Source of the DNA: Sacculina carcini
Taxonomy: Eukaryota; Arthropoda; Thecostraca; Sacculinidae
Assembly (NCBI GenBank): GCA_916048095.2
Contig: OU696574.1
Coordinates: forward strand, 10,877,087-10,941,086
Length of the DNA: 64,000 bases
Reading direction: 5' to 3'
In this document: one piece after another, positions 61,104-64,000 of the stretch
How positions within the stretch are numbered: position 1 is the stretch's first letter
How the letters are laid out: the number at the start of each line of letters is the position of its first letter
Notes under the pieces: generated by a model
Seen by the model: the letters and a program-made list of their open reading frames with translations, nothing else
Database searches by the model: none
Told to the model about the DNA's origin: nothing
Translations under genes and position numbers: made by a program

Positions 61104-62721
61104 ATGTATGCGGGTAGACGCGTGTGCGTATGTATGTATTCACTTATACGATGCACATAGTTTTGTGTATGAAATTGTAGGCAAGCGTTGCTATAGATTC
61201 GCAAGTGTTGGTAAAACCAAACACAATCAATACACTTGACATCATCGTAGCATAGCAAACACACACAACACATAATTGAGACCTCAGTTTCAGATGTTGT
61301 CTATTTCAGGTGATCGGGTCCATTCCTACCATTTCCACCATGAGCAAATTAGCTCCATGACTCACTGTGCGGGATTTTCGCACTAAAAAAGTTTGATTAA
61401 AACAAATTGGGTTAGGTTAAGTGGAAGAATGGATCATAATTGACTATGTGTGCTAAAATAACAGCAGACAGAAAGGTGGAATATTTAGCAAAAAAATTCA
61501 AGTAAAAAAACAAAGAATAACATCATCAAACGAGTTCCTGCATGTATGTATTTTTTTCAAGATGTAACTGGAACATACTCGGATGGTATGTTCGAATCTC
61601 AACTTGAGAAGTAGGAACTTACCAACGTGTCTGTATAGTTCGAACAGTCATTCAAAAATGCGGCATTCATTATTGTTTATCGGTCAATTATCAGGTGTTG
61701 TTTTCCTTGATATCTCAAACTGGAGTTCACTTTTGGCGCAGTTCTGACGAATTCAGTTCGAAATAAACGCCTGCTCTGCGTCAACCCTGCGGTCAGGGGA
61801 TAAGAATACTGCCGCCGTACCCGCTGCGTGTCGTGTAAGAGGCGACTAAAAGCGGACCCATCTGCTTCTTCCCTCCCTGTGCTGCCACAACAAGGGGGGA
61901 GCGATAATCCAACAGGGTTGGCACCCCCTTGGATTAATGCAGCTGTCTCCTCTCCTATCCCTTCTACCCGAGAAAAAATGCTCTGTGCCAAGACAAATTC
62001 TGCATTCCCTTCGGAAGCACTAAGAATACTTCTGAAGTACATCTGAAACTGAGTCGAACTTAACTTGTGATTCGCACACGAAAGGAAAATTTATCCCATG
62101 CGAGTCCGCCATCTATAAGCATCCACAAGACATAGCTCGTCTACAATATAGATAGCGCTTAGTTTTACGGTATCTGTCGGACAGTTGGAAAGATACGGTA
62201 TAGCAGTGCCACCTATTGAGACACAAACCTGCCAGGACCAACGATATATAGTGGAGGCCTAATAAATCTCTGAGAAATTCGCAACACAGAAGGGAAATAA
62301 GAGGATATTCGTGCAAATATTCGCACATGATATCGTAGATTAGATGTAGATGTGTGTAGACTAGATTGACTGCATCTATAGATCGTAGATAATATCGTGG
62401 AACAGTGGAAAAGTGTATAATTAACGCCCTGATAAATTTCACCATACACAAGCAAGATAAAACCTTACATCTGACAAGTAGATGAAAATCTAGCCACGTA
62501 TACACGAACATGTAATAGTAAACCATAGAATAAGCGTTTACCACACAGACACACATTACCGCTTGATTACAACGTAACAGTCAACAGGAAAAACCCAATG
62601 TGTCTGGGAAATGTAGTGTGTTATGAAACCTGTGTGTTTCATGAGGAAATTAGCCCAGCACGGAGCATTGACAGGTAAACAGTGACGACTGCAGTGACCC
62701 ACGCCAAGCCAGAACGTTCAG

Positions 62722-62768
<47 letters not shown>

Positions 62769-63739
62769 TACGTATGGGATTAAATCAAGCACTAAGCCTC
62801 GACTATACTTGGTCAGACAGAAACTCAAATAGAAATGCATGTTCCTTATTCAAACACTGCATGCTGAAACAAAGTGGGTGCACTGAAATTGGTTGTCACG
62901 TGCTGATAAACGTGTGTGTGTGTTTGTGAACTGAGTTGAGTGTGGAGTGAGTAGAGGACGCAGGTGAAACACGGAATAAAGAGAATGGGAGATAAACAGA
63001 CGGCGGAAGCAGATGGTGACCTCGAGCACATGACATTAACGGGTAATATACTCCGTGAGACATGCCCGCACACACACACACACACGTGTGCGCCTTTGTG
63101 ACAGGTGTGGTTTTAATCCACGTGCAACTTTCCCTATAAACACTGATACAAACTGCACACAAACTGAATATGAAAGTATGGCAGGCCGATCGTTCCGAAT
63201 ATCATTCAAACGTATATTGCTATACAGGTGTAGATTTAATCGACTATGAATATTGGAGAAATAATGAAAGCACGTGATGTTCAACTAAGCTACCTCTACC
63301 TGACGGATTAAATTACTTATCATCATAAGCAAATAATGTTTGTGAAGTTAGTGAATTTTGCGTGATTTGCGAACGAAAAAAACTTGAACCATTGAGAAAA
63401 TTGTGCATAAGCAAAGGTAAACCGATTGTACCAATGTAAACATGAAAATCAGAAACACGTGAAAAAACACAAGCAACAAGATGGTTGAGATGATGGTGGT
63501 TGAAACAACCTTCCTACAATACACACACACAGAGAGAGTCGTCTAGAATGTATCCTAGCCCGGGGCGATCCAAGGAGTATTTAGTAAACGGCAGCGCAAA
63601 AACCAACAAAGAATGCGCGCGAGTGTGTGTGTGTGTTAGGAAGACGGACAGGCAGGCAGGCAGGCACATACACTGACAGATGGCCGAGTGACGGCAAAAA
63701 CGATCTCCGCCACACCGCCAGACAGGCACCTGCCCCCGC

Positions 63740-63771
<32 letters not shown>

Positions 63772-64000
63772 GACAGATGTGCTCATGAAGAACGCCACAG
63801 ATGGATGGTCGAGTCGATTCAGACAGCGACCACTTGACAGAAGAACAGCAACAGGCAACATCAAAGAAGCAGAGGATAAGGAGATGGGAGACCTTGGTCA
63901 AGCTACACCCAACTGGGACAGGGAGCCATGACGGGGGACCGCACACAGTGGGAATACTCAACTCGCTAAATCTCTAGCTCCTAGCTCTCCTAGTGACGTC
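60244..64000. other. No gene supported
   Basis: Microsatellites at 61001-61100 (TG), 62725-62767 (CA) and 63741-63767 (CA). At 61740-61990 there is a GC-richer block with 'gtaagaggcgactaaaagcgg' that looks like a dispersed repeat, but I cannot name it. Open frames here are short and lack recognisable motifs. Confidence 0.45.

Noticed and set aside
61677..62042. 121-codon minus-strand frame
   Set aside because: It overlaps what looks like a dispersed repeat; composition is mixed and no domain is visible.

Overview
The window is eukaryotic: split genes with GT-AG introns, animal-type protein families, dense (CA)n/(TG)n microsatellites and many classes of DNA transposon and retrotransposon. The gene content (a secreted pancreatic-type carboxypeptidase family and a SynGAP/DAB2IP/RASAL2-type RasGAP) points to a bilaterian animal. 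The repeats and protein divergence look invertebrate, perhaps lophotrochozoan, but the species cannot be fixed from sequence alone. Left 37 kb: a cluster of four M14A metallocarboxypeptidase genes. Copy 1 (+) contributes only its last exon (1-219). Copy 2 (-, 13584-8756), copy 3 (-, 25662-17836) and copy 4 (+, 28374-35297) are complete: each has seven exons of identical lengths (184, 137, 256, 156, 95, 134 and 331 nt) in identical phases, giving 430 residues with signal peptide, activation peptide and all catalytic residues. Their introns and flanks are full of unrelated transposons: hAT and piggyBac in copy 2, Tigger/pogo and Ty3/Gypsy in copy 3, another Ty3/Gypsy in copy 4. The exons stay clean. 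Flanking repeats show that the cluster grew by tandem and inverted duplication and that at least one copy was lost. Between copies 1 and 2 lie a dead piggyBac gene, a hAT MITE with a perfect 8-bp target duplication, and an unusual mobile element carrying about seven to eight tandem units of 340-490 bp, each an ancient dimer. A CR1/Jockey-like LINE is nested in a hAT element upstream of copy 2. Right 27 kb: one large minus-strand gene for a SynGAP-family Ras GTPase-activating protein. Fourteen exons from 47656 to 38583 give a continuous reading frame: PH end, C2, RasGAP with arginine finger, Ser-rich region, and C-terminal coiled coil with stop. A candidate alternative first exon (49843-49686) joins in phase. 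Further N-terminal exons (52602-52501 and perhaps 54596-54445 and 59191-58983) are supported by homology or splice sites, but their joins are not fully resolved. Many exons of this gene have (UG)n just upstream of the acceptor, and several have (CA)n just downstream of the donor. From 59.2 kb to the end I see no gene, only a mariner-like MITE, microsatellites and unassigned DNA.
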